A DNA stretch of 64,000 bases from Fomitopsis serialis (GCF_022376445.1 NW_025955059.1:1-64000), one strand, 5' to 3'; positions 12,347 to 23,811 are shown, numbered from the stretch's first letter. The notes: generated from the letters alone by a model not told the origin. Translations and numbers: made by a program.

Positions 12347-12781
12347 AAGCCTGGTTGTCCATGTTGTGCTTTTCGTTTTCTGTTGAGTCTATAGGTCATC
12401 TCTGTCGTATATTTGCTGTCCTCTCGTTGGTCTTCTGTGCCTCTTTTCTTGTTGGGTTGTCGTCAAAAGGGACAAGAAAAAGACATGCAGCAATGTACAA
12501 ATGTTGTATTAGTATTCTGCCGACGCATACACCTTGCGTTCCTTCTGTCTCTACCCTTTCGTGATCGGCACACCGCAGTATCCCACCACCCCCGAAGCAC
12601 GGATGACCCCATGTCCGCGTCTACAAGCCAGACATCAAAGCATGATCCGTGTATTGTGCTCCATGTTCGCCGCACCTTGTTTCGAGGCTCGACCGACCTT
12701 GGTACGCATGCGTTCACAGCTCCGTGCCCAACCTGTACAAGAAACCCAGGGAGAGTCCGTCAATTACACGTTAGACGTAAG
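12347..12781. other. convergent 3' intergenic region
   Basis: 435 bases between the 3' ends of the F-box gene (+) and AHA1 (-). Pyrimidine-rich, no gene seen. Confidence 0.5.
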
Positions 12782-14231
12782 TTAGTTATACAGGTAGGGT
12801 ATCGAGAACGCCATGATGAGCGCGAGGAGCGCGAAAGCCATCGCCAAAGATCGCACATAGCCCGCTTGTTGGGCTGGACCCGCGCTGCCGCGGGTCTTTG
12901 GGGTACGGCGAGGCGAGGATGGCGGCGAGGCTTGGACGGGGCGATACTCGAAGAGGGGTACATACCCGATAGCTTTCAGTCCATGGACGCTAGGACAAAG
13001 TTAGCCATCATCAACTGTTGCAATGCGAAGTACGCGGACGCACTAGTATCCCTGCAGATTCCTCTGCGTCTCCTCTTCCATGCCGAGAGGGACGCCCTCC
13101 AGTCGCCAGGAGACCTTCGTAGAGTCAGAACCCTGGTCGAGCGTCGTGGTCAAGGTCGCGACGTGGTCTGACCATCCCCGAGAAAGAGTCAGACGTGCGA
13201 TTCCAGCATCCACAGCCCACAACAGCAACACGCACCATCCGGCCAAGTGGGGCTGCTCAGCGCCCAGCTCTGCACTATCTCCTTCGGCGGCGTCAGGCTC
13301 ACGTACTTGCCCTTCACGCCGCCGCCGAACAGGCTGTACTCCGTGTCCGGCTTCGCGGCGGACACCGCGGGGGCGCGGGTCCACATCGGTATGCGCTTCT
13401 CGTTCGTGAACAGGTCGAACAGGTCGTCCGCGGCCGCCATGAAGTTCGCCTCCGCGTTCACCGACGACGTGTTCACGCGCGGCGCCTTCTTCGCCGGCGC
13501 CGGGGCGGGCGCGGACGTGGAGGGCTTGGCGGACGGCGCGGATGGCGCGGGCGTGTCCTGGCGCGAGGGCTCCGCGCTGGAGGACACCTGCAGGTCCTTC
13601 CCGTGGGTGTCGACGAGCGCCGCTGGGAACTCTGCGAACTTCTTCTCGAGCGCGGCGGGGAGGCTCCTCCTCGCGAGCGCGAGGAGCGCGTCCGCCGCGG
13701 GCGAGGCCGGCGACGTCCGCGTCCATTGGTACTGGGCGACGGGTTTCAGCGTTGGACGCACGGATAGGGGAGGCGAACCGGACGTACGACGTAGTCTGAG
13801 AGGCCATCGAGCGTGATCTCGTGCGAGACCTCCGGGACGGTGAGCTTGCCCGTCACTTCAGACCCATCCGACGCGGTCCCTGCCCACTCCAGCTCGACCT
13901 TGCAGTCGTAGATCGTGATCAGCCTGCACGCACGCGAAGCCCGCCGTCAGTACGACATTTCATGAGATCGCCAGGTGAACAGACGCAAGCAGGTCGCGCA
14001 TGGATCGCGCACTCACTTGCTCTTCCGCTGGCCAAGCTCCACGTCCCCCTCAAAGTCGGTCAACTTCTGCACGCCGACCTTCTCCTCGCCCTCCCCGCTG
14101 ACCTCGACGGTGGCGAGCTCGCGCTCGAACCACGCCCGCGCCCAGGGCGTCACCGTCTTGTTCTTCCAGTGCCAGTTCGCCGTGCTCGTCGGCATCGGTG
14201 GGGGAATCGCCGCCATCTCTGCGTACTGCAA
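12782..14231 (-). CDS. AHA1: Aha1, activator of Hsp90 ATPase, with C-terminal hydrophobic tail
   Basis: Co-chaperone that binds the Hsp90 middle domain and stimulates ATP hydrolysis. Exon 1 starts at 14231 with MPTSTANWHWKNKTVTPWA, holding the conserved NWHW element, then TDFEGDVELGQRKSK. After the N domain comes an Ala/Pro/Ser-rich linker, then the AHSA1 (START-like) C domain: NAEANFMAAADDLFDLF, RIPMWTRAPAVSA, FGGGVKGKYVSL, IVQSWALSSPTWPDG. The next exon gives ATLTTTLDQGSDSTKVSW and GVPLGMEEETQRNLQGYY. A last exon (about 12782-12977) adds HGLKAIGYVPLF, a polar stretch, and then about 16 hydrophobic residues (MAFALLALIMAFSIPYL) just before a TAA at 12782-12784. Family members usually end near the GYY..GLK region, so the tail looks like an added membrane anchor. 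Confidence 0.9.
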
Positions 14232-14610
14232 CGAGTGCCGAGGGCGATGAACAGGAGGAGTCTTGTAAGAAAGTCTAAATGCTCGAGACAGATGAGATCG
14301 GAGGCAACGAGCACTTCATGGATCCTAATTTATGCTGGCCGTGTTTGCTCTCCCGAACCTTCCAGACCATCCCGCCTCCGTGCAGACGCTCATCGGCGTC
14401 TAAACAACACTCATCCGACCGCCACCTTGCTCCTCCTCCAACCTTGCTTACTACACCTCTGATTTAAGACTACTGGTCACATTCCGATTTCTATACTACT
14501 GGTCTACACTTTGCGAAGCTCGTGAACTGGTCTGTTATACAACGATTCACAAGTGATAATATTACAGCGTGGTAATGTCCGTCAGCTTCACCGACTCAAC
14601 TCAGCGGTAT
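14232..14610. other. AHA1 promoter / intergenic
   Basis: About 380 bases between the AHA1 start and the stop of the next minus-strand gene. No TATA or other clear motif. Confidence 0.4.
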
Positions 14611-15963
14611 TCATTCACTACTCTCCTCTCCTCCCTGCTCAGACCCAGACTCGGACGCACCACTGTCACCGTTCTGGTCGCTGCTTTTCTTCTTGATAAT
14701 CACGTACGAGTCGGCACTCTCAGGGGCTGGCAGCGCCTCAATGTCTCCACCAACATGGCCCTCACGCTCGGGCTGCTTCTGCTTACGCTCAGCACGGATC
14801 TGACAGATCCTACAATTAGCCACTGTTTGAGGGATGCAAATCATACAGAGGTGCGCACCATGTTGAGGTCGTGGCTGATCAGCCCATGTCCACCCACGGG
14901 GCCCCAGTAGCTGGTTGCGGCGAGGGTACCGATGATGCAGGTGCCGACGAGGATCGACAGGTAGAAGCGGTACTGCGAGTACCATGCCGGCGCCCAGCCC
15001 GCGTTGGTAGCACGCAGGTCAGCCCACCATAAAGCGGTGAAGCCGACCCACTGCGCAATGAGAGCCTGTACGGGATCCATCATTAACGTCGACCAGCCGA
15101 AGACGACCGGCGTCATTCCGAGGACGAGGCGAGGATATCTATGGATGCACGCAGGGGTCAGCTTCACCGCATCCATAACAGTTTCGGGACGGAGCACGCA
15201 CCCCTTCGTACCGCCGTAGCCGGCGAACTCGAAGCCCCAGTGTAGGGCACCAAGGAAGGACAGCAGGACGGCACCGTAGGTCATCTGGATGTTGAGGGCC
15301 TGGTCGAGCACGGTGATCGCGACGCCAGGATCGATGTTCGTCATGAGGCCTGATTCCCTGGTTCAGCCGCGCTCCACGCCAGACAAACCCGACAGCGAGA
15401 CTCACCGGTCGTGGCAATACCGGCCTCGCGGGCCAGGTAGATGCTCGCGACTGCTGTACCAAGATACGGCAGCCCGCCAGCGAGGCCGAACACGATGTAG
15501 GGGGTAGGAACGGCATACGCGACGGCGTTGGTGATCCCGAGCTGTTTAGGTTGTCAGGACCTTGCCGCGGCGTTTCGCGCGCACAGAGCGTGTCGGCCAG
15601 AATGTCACTCACGAATGTCCGCTGCGTCGGCGCCACAGCATCTGAGAAGACGTTTCCTCCTGCGATTGCCTTAGCGAAGTCGCCGCCTGCGCTGCCGACC
15701 TCCTCCTTGATGTTCTGCGCGGCCTGCGCCGCGGTTTGCGAGCCGGGGCGTCCGGAGACTTGGCTCGCCGCGCCTCTCACGAGTAGCTGACCGCGAAGCA
15801 GCGTCGAAGGCGGGCAGCACGCGAGCGGTCTCGGGAAGACGGGTGTCGGTTGAGTTCGGTTGAACTTGAGGGTGGAAAGGGAAGGAGCGTGGGTGGTGGT
15901 GGACAGCGGCCGGTTGAGGACGGGGGCCGTGCGGCGGAGGGTGGGGGAAGCGAAGCGGAACAT
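14611..15963 (-). CDS. DUF3429 / TMEM69-like mitochondrial membrane protein
   Basis: Exon 1 starts at 15963 with MFRFASPTLRRTAPVLNRPL, an Arg-rich, acid-free leader typical of mitochondrial import. After a polar spacer ending near FSDAVAPTQRTFV, the next exons give GLAGGLPYLGTAVASIYLAR, then YGAVLLSFLGALHWGFEFAG, the signature of DUF3429, then LVLGMTPVVFGWSTLMMD, WVGFTALWWADL and FYLSILVGTCIIGTLAA. This makes about five to six membrane helices. The final exon joins at LNM|IRAERKQ and ends in an acidic Ser/Glu tail with the stop near 14611. Predicted inner-membrane protein of unknown function. Two CRE-like palindromes lie about 125-150 bases upstream. Confidence 0.85.
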
Positions 15964-16088
15964 GGTCGTATGTCGTTACACGGGACTCGTTCTGGATATG
16001 GGTGGTGGGAAATGGTAGGGATGGTTGAATGGACCGTAGCTTATAACGGGGCGCGTCTGCGGGCGGGCGTTGGACGCCATCGCGTCGG

Positions 16089-16110
16089 TGACGTCACCCG
16101 CCCGACGTCA
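16089..16110. promoter_or_regulatory. tandem CRE-like (TGACGTCA) sites
   Basis: A perfect TGACGTCA palindrome (16089-16096) and a CGACGTCA (16103-16110), 14 bases apart, lie 126-147 bases upstream of the DUF3429 gene start. This octamer is the established binding site of ATF/CREB-type bZIP factors. Function here is inferred. Confidence 0.5.
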
Positions 16111-16494
16111 CTTCGCCTCTCCCATCATATCGCGCTTCCGTGCCCCACTCTACTTATCCTCAGTCACAGCGCTCTACTGATGCTTGCTATCAAAACGTAG
16201 AAGTCGTATATATAACAGCTGGGAAACAATCCCACAATCCCAGGTAAGTAATTAGTATCGGCGCCGGCTAACATGCACAGCTCCTTGCTCTCCCTGAACA
16301 ACCCCACAAAACGTTGCCAGTATCGTATCCAAGTCGTGATCGGTCGTACATAAGGCAGGGTACATCGCCAGTTTGCGTGCTCAACCAGAGCGTTCACTGA
16401 GAGTGCGTGCCGATGTACAGTACTTGTCTTCTATTCTACATTGCGCTGCGCAACAGCCCTTCGCGCCACGACGCGTTTGTTGTGCGTTGGAGGT

Positions 16495-17083
16495 TTACCC
16501 CAATATTACCCAGGTCATACCATGAATTCGACCCACGGACAAAGGTGCCAGCTGCTCGAACGCCGTCGGGCTAAAATTCAGATCCCAGGATCCGCAGCCC
16601 GAGCAAGAGTCAACGATGGTGACGGTGACACTGTTGCCTTGATCTGGATCCGAATTACGCGGTGTACTCTCTCGTGGAAAAGAAATGCTTACAGTAAGCG
16701 GTGATTTGCTGGTTGCAGAGTGGATTGGTGTTTGGGTCGCTGCCGGTGTAGCCACTGTGGGCACGGTATCTCGACTGAGCAAACATGCTCAACGCCAGGA
16801 AACGGTTACGGAAGGACGTACGGCTCTGCGTTAAAAACCAGCGCGGAGACCGCCACGACGTAGTCGGCGTTGGTATTGTCGATACCGCAGGCACCCAAGC
16901 CGATGCCGTAGAACGTACCTAGTCAAGCGATGTCAATGAGCTCATCACATCGCCAAATCAGATTTCACCATCTCCTGTCTGGGTTCCGGAAGGCCAGGTG
17001 GTCGAGTCAGCGGCACGAGGGACGCTCATTGCCAGCGCAGGCACGACGACGGTAAGGGCGACGACAGCTTTAATGAAAAACAT
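16495..17083 (-). CDS. secreted double-psi beta-barrel (RlpA/expansin-like) protein
   Basis: Starts at 17083 with a signal peptide (MFFIKAVVALTVVVPALAM, then SVPRA). After an intron the DPBB begins TFYGIGLGACGIDNTNADYV, followed by AVSALVF. The next exon has SDPNTNPLCNQQITAY, and after an intron NSVTVTIVDSCSGCGSWDLN, then FSPTAFEQLAPLSVGRIHGM, ending with a TGA near 16495. The paired cysteines, the D of VDSCSGC and the FSPTAF..L....G.I.G.TW block are hallmarks of small fungal DPBB proteins related to the expansin/barwin/EG45 fold. Such proteins are secreted and associated with the cell wall; no catalytic activity can be claimed. A TATAAAAG lies about 70 bases upstream. Confidence 0.88.
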
Positions 17084-17152
17084 GGTGAGCTCTGAAGAAC
17101 GGATGAGTGAGGGTAGTGCCTGGAGTCACGCACGCAACAGCGAAGTATCCAT

Positions 17153-17160
17153 CTTTTATA
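17153..17160 (-). promoter_or_regulatory. TATA box of the DPBB gene
   Basis: TATAAAAG on the minus strand, 70 bases before the ATG of the DPBB gene. Confidence 0.55.
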
Positions 17161-18815
17161 GACCAGATGGGCCTACTGATCCCACTCGTCCAAGCCGCAG
17201 TGGGTCCGGGGGCCTTCTACAACCATGATTCGTGCGTATGCCGCGACTCTGCCATCACTCCGGGGATACATGCCCCATGACATCGTGAGTACCTACGCCG
17301 TCAACCACATCTGTCGAACCTGTGAGAGGTACGCCTGAGTAGTGGAAGTGCGATGGTAGCATGTGCAAGTCCAGGGGCCAAAATGGGAGTGGGCGAAGCT
17401 GCTACCCACGATAATCCAGGAACGAGAAGTTGTCCTGTTCAACTGTGAAGCAACTTGACTTCCGTGGAGGCAGTCGCTCTCCTGTCAGCAGTGGCGGTCT
17501 TGGTGATGTCCTTAGTCAAGTACCGTTGAGAGCGGCAGGCACATCTTCTGTCAGGCCTGGCCCGCTACTACAAGTCCGACATACCGCATAAGACCGACTT
17601 CTGTAGGAAGCTTAGAACTCAGGATACGGAATCATCGTCAGCAAATAGACCCCGCCCTAGCGGCTTACCAGAGGAGCCTGCGCCACGAGTATAGCCTAGC
17701 AGCTCACTGAGCAGCCTTCGTAGACAGATCAAAAGTTGACTCGTCTGTGATAGGTAATTTTTTAGTGACAGAGGCCGTTCCAAGTTGCGGGAGCAGCGTC
17801 ATGTCGACCTACCCTGTATCCTCGCGTCCAGATATTCGGGCCTTCGTATGGCAAGCATTTGCGTTGTAATCGACCCTCGACCTCAGCGGCCATAGATCGG
17901 CGCCATGCGCGAGATACACGAGTATTTTCACTGGATGAAGTTACAATTTGACGCCTCAGTGTATGCTGATGTCGGAGAAACAGGATGTTCCGACCTGTCC
18001 ACTCCTGTTGTAAGGCTTGACGTATCCATTCACAGGTCATGGGGGCAATGGTGCCTGCCGTCCTGGGATGCAATCATCTTCAGTCCGCGCAGCAACTTCA
18101 AAGTCTACTAGTATAGTCACGTACACCGCAATAGCACCGTTATCATTACCGACGTTGTAGAGCCTCCTGCTAACGATCCATTCTACGACTCTCTGCGACG
18201 TTGTCACTGACTCTTGCGCACTACTCTCTTGGGCGTCAGGAGCGCGCTACCTGAGACTCACTGCCGGGACATGACCAGAGAGTGCTTCAAGCCCCCGTAG
18301 GCTCTCGATGGCAGATGTAGACGTTCGTATCTGGATAGTACAGTAATTCTGTGTAAAGGTCGCTACAATAAAGGTAGATACAGGAGTGTACTCACTCGCG
18401 GATCGCCTGTCTTCATGTTTATTCAGTGGCAGAACTGGTCGGTGCGATGGACCTCCCCTCCCCAGCCCTCCTCATCGACTCGAAATGGAGAACTGTAGCT
18501 TGGTCCAAATAGATGTATTGATTGCCGCAGGAATCGTGTGCACACAGGATTACTGAAGGTTCACAACTGTAGTACTTGAGTTTGTAGGCGGCATGAGACT
18601 GATCGAGACACATACCATACTGGGACATCTGCCAACGGTGCAAATCACATGCTCCGGCGTTCCGTAGAACTCGATCGTCGCGCTTCCGCATTTGGATACG
18701 GTGTGTAATCCTCTCTTCGCCTGCAACTGCCGCATTCACCTTGGGTTATATGTATAGGTCAGGAGCACCAATTTCCCTATGCGCAATAACTCACAATTAT
18801 CGTTCAGTCTGGGAC
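17161..18815. other. gene-poor stretch
   Basis: About 1.65 kb with only short unsupported open frames. No repeat or transposon signal was recognised. The last ~100 bases are the probable promoter of F-box gene 2. Confidence 0.4.
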
Positions 18816-20084
18816 ATGTCAACCTCCACAGATGTAGCTTATGCTCGGCCTGCCATCCGCACGTCCGTTATCGAGCATGCACCATACGACGTCCTAACCG
18901 AGATATTAACCTTACTGCCTGCCACCGACATTGTCCGTCTTCTGAGCACATCACGTACGCTCCGCTCGTACCTCCAGGAGGAGCCGATATGGAGAGCTCT
19001 GTCGCGCACGTACGGCGTGACAGACGTCACGAATTATGGGGGACGGTCGTTCTACACCGTCTACACTAGGTTACTCCACAAATATGGACCTCTGCTCGGC
19101 CTATGGGCCGGGGAGCACGCGTTCTCGGGCCACATCGTAGAGTTCCGTCTTGACGAGGGCAACGCACATCGCCAAGCATGTATCATTGGCGAGTTCTGGA
19201 GGTTCCGGAAGCCTCAGATGTTCCACATGAATATCGACCAACCTCCGGAATTACCGCGCTACATACCCGCCATCAGGATAGGCTTCGCAGCGACGTTCAG
19301 CGACGACGACGAACCTACAAACGACGTCGCGCAGATTACTTGCTGTGCACCAGCGAATGGTAATCAAATGAACACGCACCGTGCTCACGTCCATCATGTG
19401 GAGCAGAGTACGAACAGTATTTACCTGGGGGGAGACAACTTCATGGCCTCGCTCCAGCACCCCGACTTCCCTCAGTCTACCGAGGCTTCCTGGCTGGACA
19501 CGCGCCGCCCCTCGATACCCCTCCCTACCGTGACCACATCCACATCAATCCGCCGGCCTGTTGGCGCCCGAATAAACCCGTTCTTCGGACTCGTGGCATG
19601 GCAGTTCGTCATGTCCATCCACCTCGAAACCACGGACGTCACAAAGCCCAGATCGATTACGCTTTCATGCGAACTCGACTGCGTAGAGCTGGAGTTCCCG
19701 ACGCTGTCGATGCGTGTCGACAACTCTGTAATTCCACGATATTACCCGCTCCGCAGCGAAATTCGACAAGGTGTCGACGGCTGCTCCGATGACTGGAGTC
19801 CTGCGTCGCTTGTGGGACTCTGGCTGGGTTGGTACGGCCCACATGGGACGGAATGCCTCTTTGTTGAGTGGGACGAGGGTTCGCAGACCCTCACTGGCCT
19901 CAAGATCACCGGAGACGAAAACGTACCGCGTGGAGTGCCAAGCTGGGAGGTCACGATCTCTGAGCCTTGCCAGCTCACGACGGAGGAGGACCTGGTTTGC
20001 GCACAGATCCTGGGCGCCGACCGGTCCGCGGTGTGCAGGAAGTATCGCGGGACTGGCACGACAAGCGGGACTGGTTTTCTGTGA
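18816..20084 (+). CDS. F-box domain protein 2
   Basis: A single long exon. The start at 18816 (MSTSTDVAYARPAIRTSVIE) is preferred to an upstream in-frame ATG at 18741 because the F-box follows directly: IEHAPYDVLTEILTLLPATD, then IVRLLSTSRTLRSYLQEEPIW (residues about 17-60). The rest is a beta-rich region of the kind seen after the F-box in mushroom proteins: YGPLLGLWAGEHAFSGHIVE, a repeat-like SLVGLWLGWYGPHGTECLFV, and LTGLKITGDENVPRGVPSWE near the C-terminus. The two GLW.G..G.HG blocks suggest a duplicated sandwich domain. Likely an SCF substrate receptor; the substrate is unknown. Frame intact, about 422 residues. Confidence 0.82.
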   Translation: MSTSTDVAYARPAIRTSVIEHAPYDVLTEILTLLPATDIVRLLSTSRTLRSYLQEEPIWRALSRTYGVTDVTNYGGRSFYTVYTRLLHKYGPLLGLWAGEHAFSGHIVEFRLDEGNAHRQACIIGEFWRFRKPQMFHMNIDQPPELPRYIPAIRIGFAATFSDDDEPTNDVAQITCCAPANGNQMNTHRAHVHHVEQSTNSIYLGGDNFMASLQHPDFPQSTEASWLDTRRPSIPLPTVTTSTSIRRPVGARINPFFGLVAWQFVMSIHLETTDVTKPRSITLSCELDCVELEFPTLSMRVDNSVIPRYYPLRSEIRQGVDGCSDDWSPASLVGLWLGWYGPHGTECLFVEWDEGSQTLTGLKITGDENVPRGVPSWEVTISEPCQLTTEEDLVCAQILGADRSAVCRKYRGTGTTSGTGFL

Positions 20085-20966
20085 GATGCAGTCTCCATTG
20101 GACCGCTAGATAACGCTGATGACAGTCTTTGTTCAGACCTAGCCAACACGGTCATCACCCTGTGCTTCTTGCGATCACCGGCGTAAACGAGTTAGGGATA
20201 ATCTGGCTCGATGGAGGGTTCATGCTTCGGAACATGCGCTACAAAGGCCGGAGATGATGTTTGATGGCGGATGAGAGTGGTCGCGAAGTTGAATGGATTA
20301 CGGTACGTCTACTACTGTTCAGAAAACTATCACGCTCAGTAGCGCAGTTCATCTAGGGTTTCACATCTGACCAATGTATTGTTATTGACAATGGATCACT
20401 TACTTTCTGTTGACCGTGGATATTGACCGGCCAAAGATGGCGGAAACAGGTCGGATATCTCAGCGCAATATGCGTCCTTGAAGCTACATCCGGAGAGCGG
20501 GGTGCGACGTTGAAATACCAGTCCCATCGGTGGTGCTACGGTCAGTGGTTCCGCTGACGCAGTGGAAGTAACCAGCAATGCTCACTCTCGGGGCGATGCG
20601 AAGATGCGGACGCGTGCGGGGTGCGTGGGCAGGCATCGCTACCTGATCATGACATTTACATCCACCACCAGGTCTGCGCTTCTGGAAGCAGGTGAATCAG
20701 ACTGCATTGGTGGGATCGCCAGCGGTTTAGCACGGGGATTGATGCCACCCGCTGCCCCACCATGGGATTTTCAAACTGCTTACGACCGTCCTGTGGGATT
20801 CAACTCCTCGAAGTGTACTTCTCAGCTCAATGGAGGGCCGCAGTCGCGCTTGACCGCACGGCAAACCGCGTGTGTGTGGTCGAAGTTTGATCCGAGACAA
20901 TTCATTGACCTTCATGCTCCCGATGACCACGAGAGAGTTGAACCGCATCGTAGATCGTTGAGATCT
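20085..20966. other. intergenic, no gene seen
   Basis: About 880 bases between F-box gene 2 and the promoter of the small secreted protein gene. An open frame at 20562-21089 overlaps that gene in another phase and has no motif. Confidence 0.4.
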
Positions 20967-20973
20967 TATAAGA
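20967..20973 (+). promoter_or_regulatory. TATA box of the small secreted protein gene
   Basis: TATAAGA, 77 bases upstream of the ATG at 21044. Confidence 0.45.
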
Positions 20974-21043
20974 GCAGATACACCGTGCCATATACTGCGC
21001 ACACAAGGGCATCGTTGGCTCGTGGTGTGCTCCGTCGCTCAAG

Positions 21044-21498
21044 ATGTTCGCGTTCAAGCTGTCTGCGTTGGCAGGCTTTGCCGTTCTAGCTGCCACAGCT
21101 GTGCCGAACCTTGTCAATCCTCGCGTACGTCGCAATGATGTATTGTTTGCACTGGATCCACACAAACTAACCTGGACATACTACAGGCCACGACGACTGT
21201 CGATCCTTCTTGCCCAATCGTCTCCACAGAGGTAGTCACCCAGACGTTGTCGGTCATCGCTCCCACGACGACGGGGCCCTTCGAGACGACGACCTTCACG
21301 GTGACGTCCTTCAGCTTCCCGGAGGAGACCACCACGAGGACGCTGGTCGAAGGCGACGGCAAGACGCATACGGTCACGTTTGGATACATCGACACTGGGC
21401 CATTCCCGTCCGATTGTCACTGTGCGTTTTTGGGTCGATATCAAGGACAGCGCGGGCTAACATCGTTCATAGTCACTTATACGAATATTCAGTACTGA
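21044..21498 (+). CDS. small secreted Thr-rich protein
   Basis: Exon 1 (from 21044) encodes a signal peptide: MFAFKLSALAGFAVLAATAV. A 67-base GTACGT..CTACAG intron follows after NPR. Exon 2 gives ATTTVDPSCPIVSTEVV, TLSVIAPTTTGPFETTTF and TVTFGYIDTGPFPSDCH. A last 52-base intron joins to FTYTNIQY and a TGA at 21496-21498. The mature part is short (about 90 residues), Thr/Val-rich, with two cysteines and no known enzyme motif, as in small secreted or wall proteins of wood- or litter-decay fungi. Function unknown. Confidence 0.75.
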
Positions 21499-22047
21499 GG
21501 TTTGGGTTACAGGGAGTAGTAGCCAGCGCGTCAAGAGGCAGCTCATTGTTCTGCTAGGGCCGTGAATTGTATATCAATGCTTTGTGAATGGGCATCTGCT
21601 ACCTGCATGGCTGCCATATACCTCCGAAGCATGGTTGATTACACCTTCGATTGAGGTTGCTGGTTACGCTGACGCTGACTACACAGCTGCCAGGAAACGC
21701 ACAATACCTTCGCCGTCAGCCAAGTTACGTCCTAGATGTGGTTCAGAAACAGAATACATTGACATCATCGGCGCGGGAATGGATACAATCAGAGAAGCTC
21801 ATTATACAGTACAAACACGCTTCATACTCGGATTGATACATTCAGTCGGACTGCCTAGGCGCAGGTGCATACGCCACGTATGATACAAGTTGAGAGATAG
21901 AGAAACGAGGACGAGGACGGAAAGAAATGTGATGCCGCCAGAAAAAGAATACATGGCCAAGATGAAGGACTGAAAGGTCGTAGTGCTGGATGAACGTCAA
22001 TCGGCGAGAAAGCGGGCCGTTGAAGCAGAAAGACTCGCCGAATCAAT
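21499..22047. other. intergenic between secreted protein and MYND-A
   Basis: About 550 bases. One frame includes VAGYADADYTAARK, faintly like a Copia RNase H segment, but with no supporting context. Confidence 0.35.
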
Positions 22048-22984
22048 CTACACTCGATCCTTCCGACTAGCCTTGGCAACGGACTTCAACGAACGCCAAC
22101 GCCATCCGGAGCCCGACTTCTCCAGACGGCCCAGAGACATTTCGTGCCTAGGTCCGTGTTCAGGCGTTCTGAACACCAGACCAGAGTTGATTATGCGTAG
22201 TAGGTAGTCGAACCAACGACTGCCGTCCATGTTGTGTAGCATGGACGGAAGGTGGGGTGCCTCGGATTCGTTTGCGATCATCGACGAAGACATGCCATCG
22301 TCGGTATGCCAAAGAACAGTGGGGAACTCGATGACCGTGATGTCACTACCTGGTATGAAACCCAAATCCTCATCGGGAGTCCAAATATGGAGCTTGTCGA
22401 TGTAGCAGAGCCTTGCATTCGTGACGTAGTATGCGCGGCTGGGGTCGTCGTCACAGTCCTTTCGGTACGCAATCTCGACGATGAGAAGATTACGAATGGT
22501 TTCATTTGTGGGATCCTCCTCGTTTTCGTCAAGCGCAGCGCACAGCGCCCAGTACGCGGTATATTTGTGCAGCTCCGTGAAGTCACGGAGCAGCTGGGTG
22601 CGGACTTCTACGGGTGGTACGCCCTGGGCTGCTTGTTGGGCGGCGACATCAGGCTGTGCGTCGAGCGCCCGCCTCGCCTCTCTATCGCGGCATTCCTCTC
22701 TGCACTTCGACCTGACACGTGTGTGTCAGCCTCAGTGTCAGATAACGATCCTCCAACTTGTTAGCGTCGTAGTACTCACTTGTGATCCGGCCACGCGGCC
22801 TCCTGGCAGGCCCTACTGCAGTACGCAACAAGTTGGCACTGTTTGCATACCGGGAAATGTTCGTCTAGGTCAGGGATGAGGAGGCAGTAGCTGCATGGCG
22901 AAGACTTGTCCGAATGGGACCGGCGGCCGCAGGGCGAAAGTGGCGGCGGGTGCACACGCTCGAGAACGGGCCCGGTGGGGTCAT
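22048..22984 (-). CDS. MYND zinc-finger protein A
   Basis: The MYND finger reads PCSYCLLIPDLDEHFPVCKQ then CQLVAYCSRACQEAAWPDH. After a 63-base intron SKC completes the final H-x3-C ligand pair. Downstream are a helical block (LLRDFTELHKYTAYWALCAA), the conserved IVEIAYRKDCDDDPSRAYYV, and a C-terminal half matching MYND-B (LRIINSGLVFRTPEHGP and SGSGWRWRSL), with the stop near 22048. The 5' end is unclear: the finger frame has no ATG before an in-frame stop at 23019-23021, and the ATG at 22984 is in another phase, so a short upstream exon may be missed. MYND fingers bind proline-rich partners. It lies next to and divergent from IRG-1. Confidence 0.75.
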
Positions 22985-23021
22985 GGTCGTCGTGCAGAAA
23001 CGCAGTGATGTTCCCCGCTCA

Positions 23022-23811
23022 ATCGTCGAGTATTTGAAAGTCCTGACAAGTCAATGTGTGACGGCCTTGACCACCCGAGAATGGTCTAGCACGATCGAAG
23101 GACTGGACCGAAGACACCACTGTTATCTGGCATTATTCCAGCACCCCTAAAATGCGACCGCCTGTAAGTATTGGCTGAGTCCCTCGTCACATCATGTCAC
23201 TGAAAAGTATAGATTCCATCAAATATGAAGTTACAGAGGTGCATGTGAACATGCTCACCGCTTTTTCCGAACATCCATTGAAGCAACGTCACTGGCTGAG
23301 TCACGGTCCAGTTGAGCCAGACTCGAACTCCCGCGTCTTGCAATGGAGTCGTCGGGTGCAGATGAGCATGGCAGTCCCGCCGCCTATAGTGACTGGGCTG
23401 TGTAAACTTGCATCCATAGTACCGGACGGTGAAGCGTGTAGGAGGACAACACGAGTCCGACCTCAGGAACTCCGAAACTTAGGAAGTAGATACGTATCAC
23501 GTGACCGTTCCTCTTCTCGTTCAAGTTTAAATTTGTGGACACTGGTTGAACGTAACCTTAACTGCTTCTGTGCCCACGAATGTCAATTATGGCTGGATTA
23601 ATGGTAGCCATGGCGGTGTGCTTTCTTGCCGCAACCCATCCATCGTACATCGCGTCGACGTCGGTCAATCCATACATACGAATATGGGTGGTGCCCCCAG
23701 TATACCTATTCCACCTCCTCCGCCTGGCATTATGGAGACACTCTCTACTCCCGGTCAGACAATATTTCCCTGTTCTAGCTGGTTTGTTGCATTTTGATCT
23801 GACTAAACAGC
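23022..23811. other. divergent region between MYND-A and IRG-1
   Basis: About 790 bases holding the promoters of both genes. Contains the block CACGTGACCGTTCCT and an AACCTTAACTGC further on, both repeated upstream of IRG-2. Confidence 0.45.
23498..23512 (+). promoter_or_regulatory. E-box block shared with IRG-2 upstream region
   Basis: CACGTGACCGTTCCT, 300 bases before the IRG-1 ATG, is identical to 25862-25876 upstream of IRG-2. CACGTG is a bHLH-type E-box. Confidence 0.5.

Noticed and set aside
13195..13816. Plus-strand frames of about 190 codons across AHA1
   Set aside because: Low-complexity Arg/Ala products, antisense to the Aha1 linker and C domain.
21584..21883. Possible Copia retrotransposon remnant (GYADADYTA)
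   Set aside because: One short weak resemblance with no other polyprotein motif or LTR nearby.
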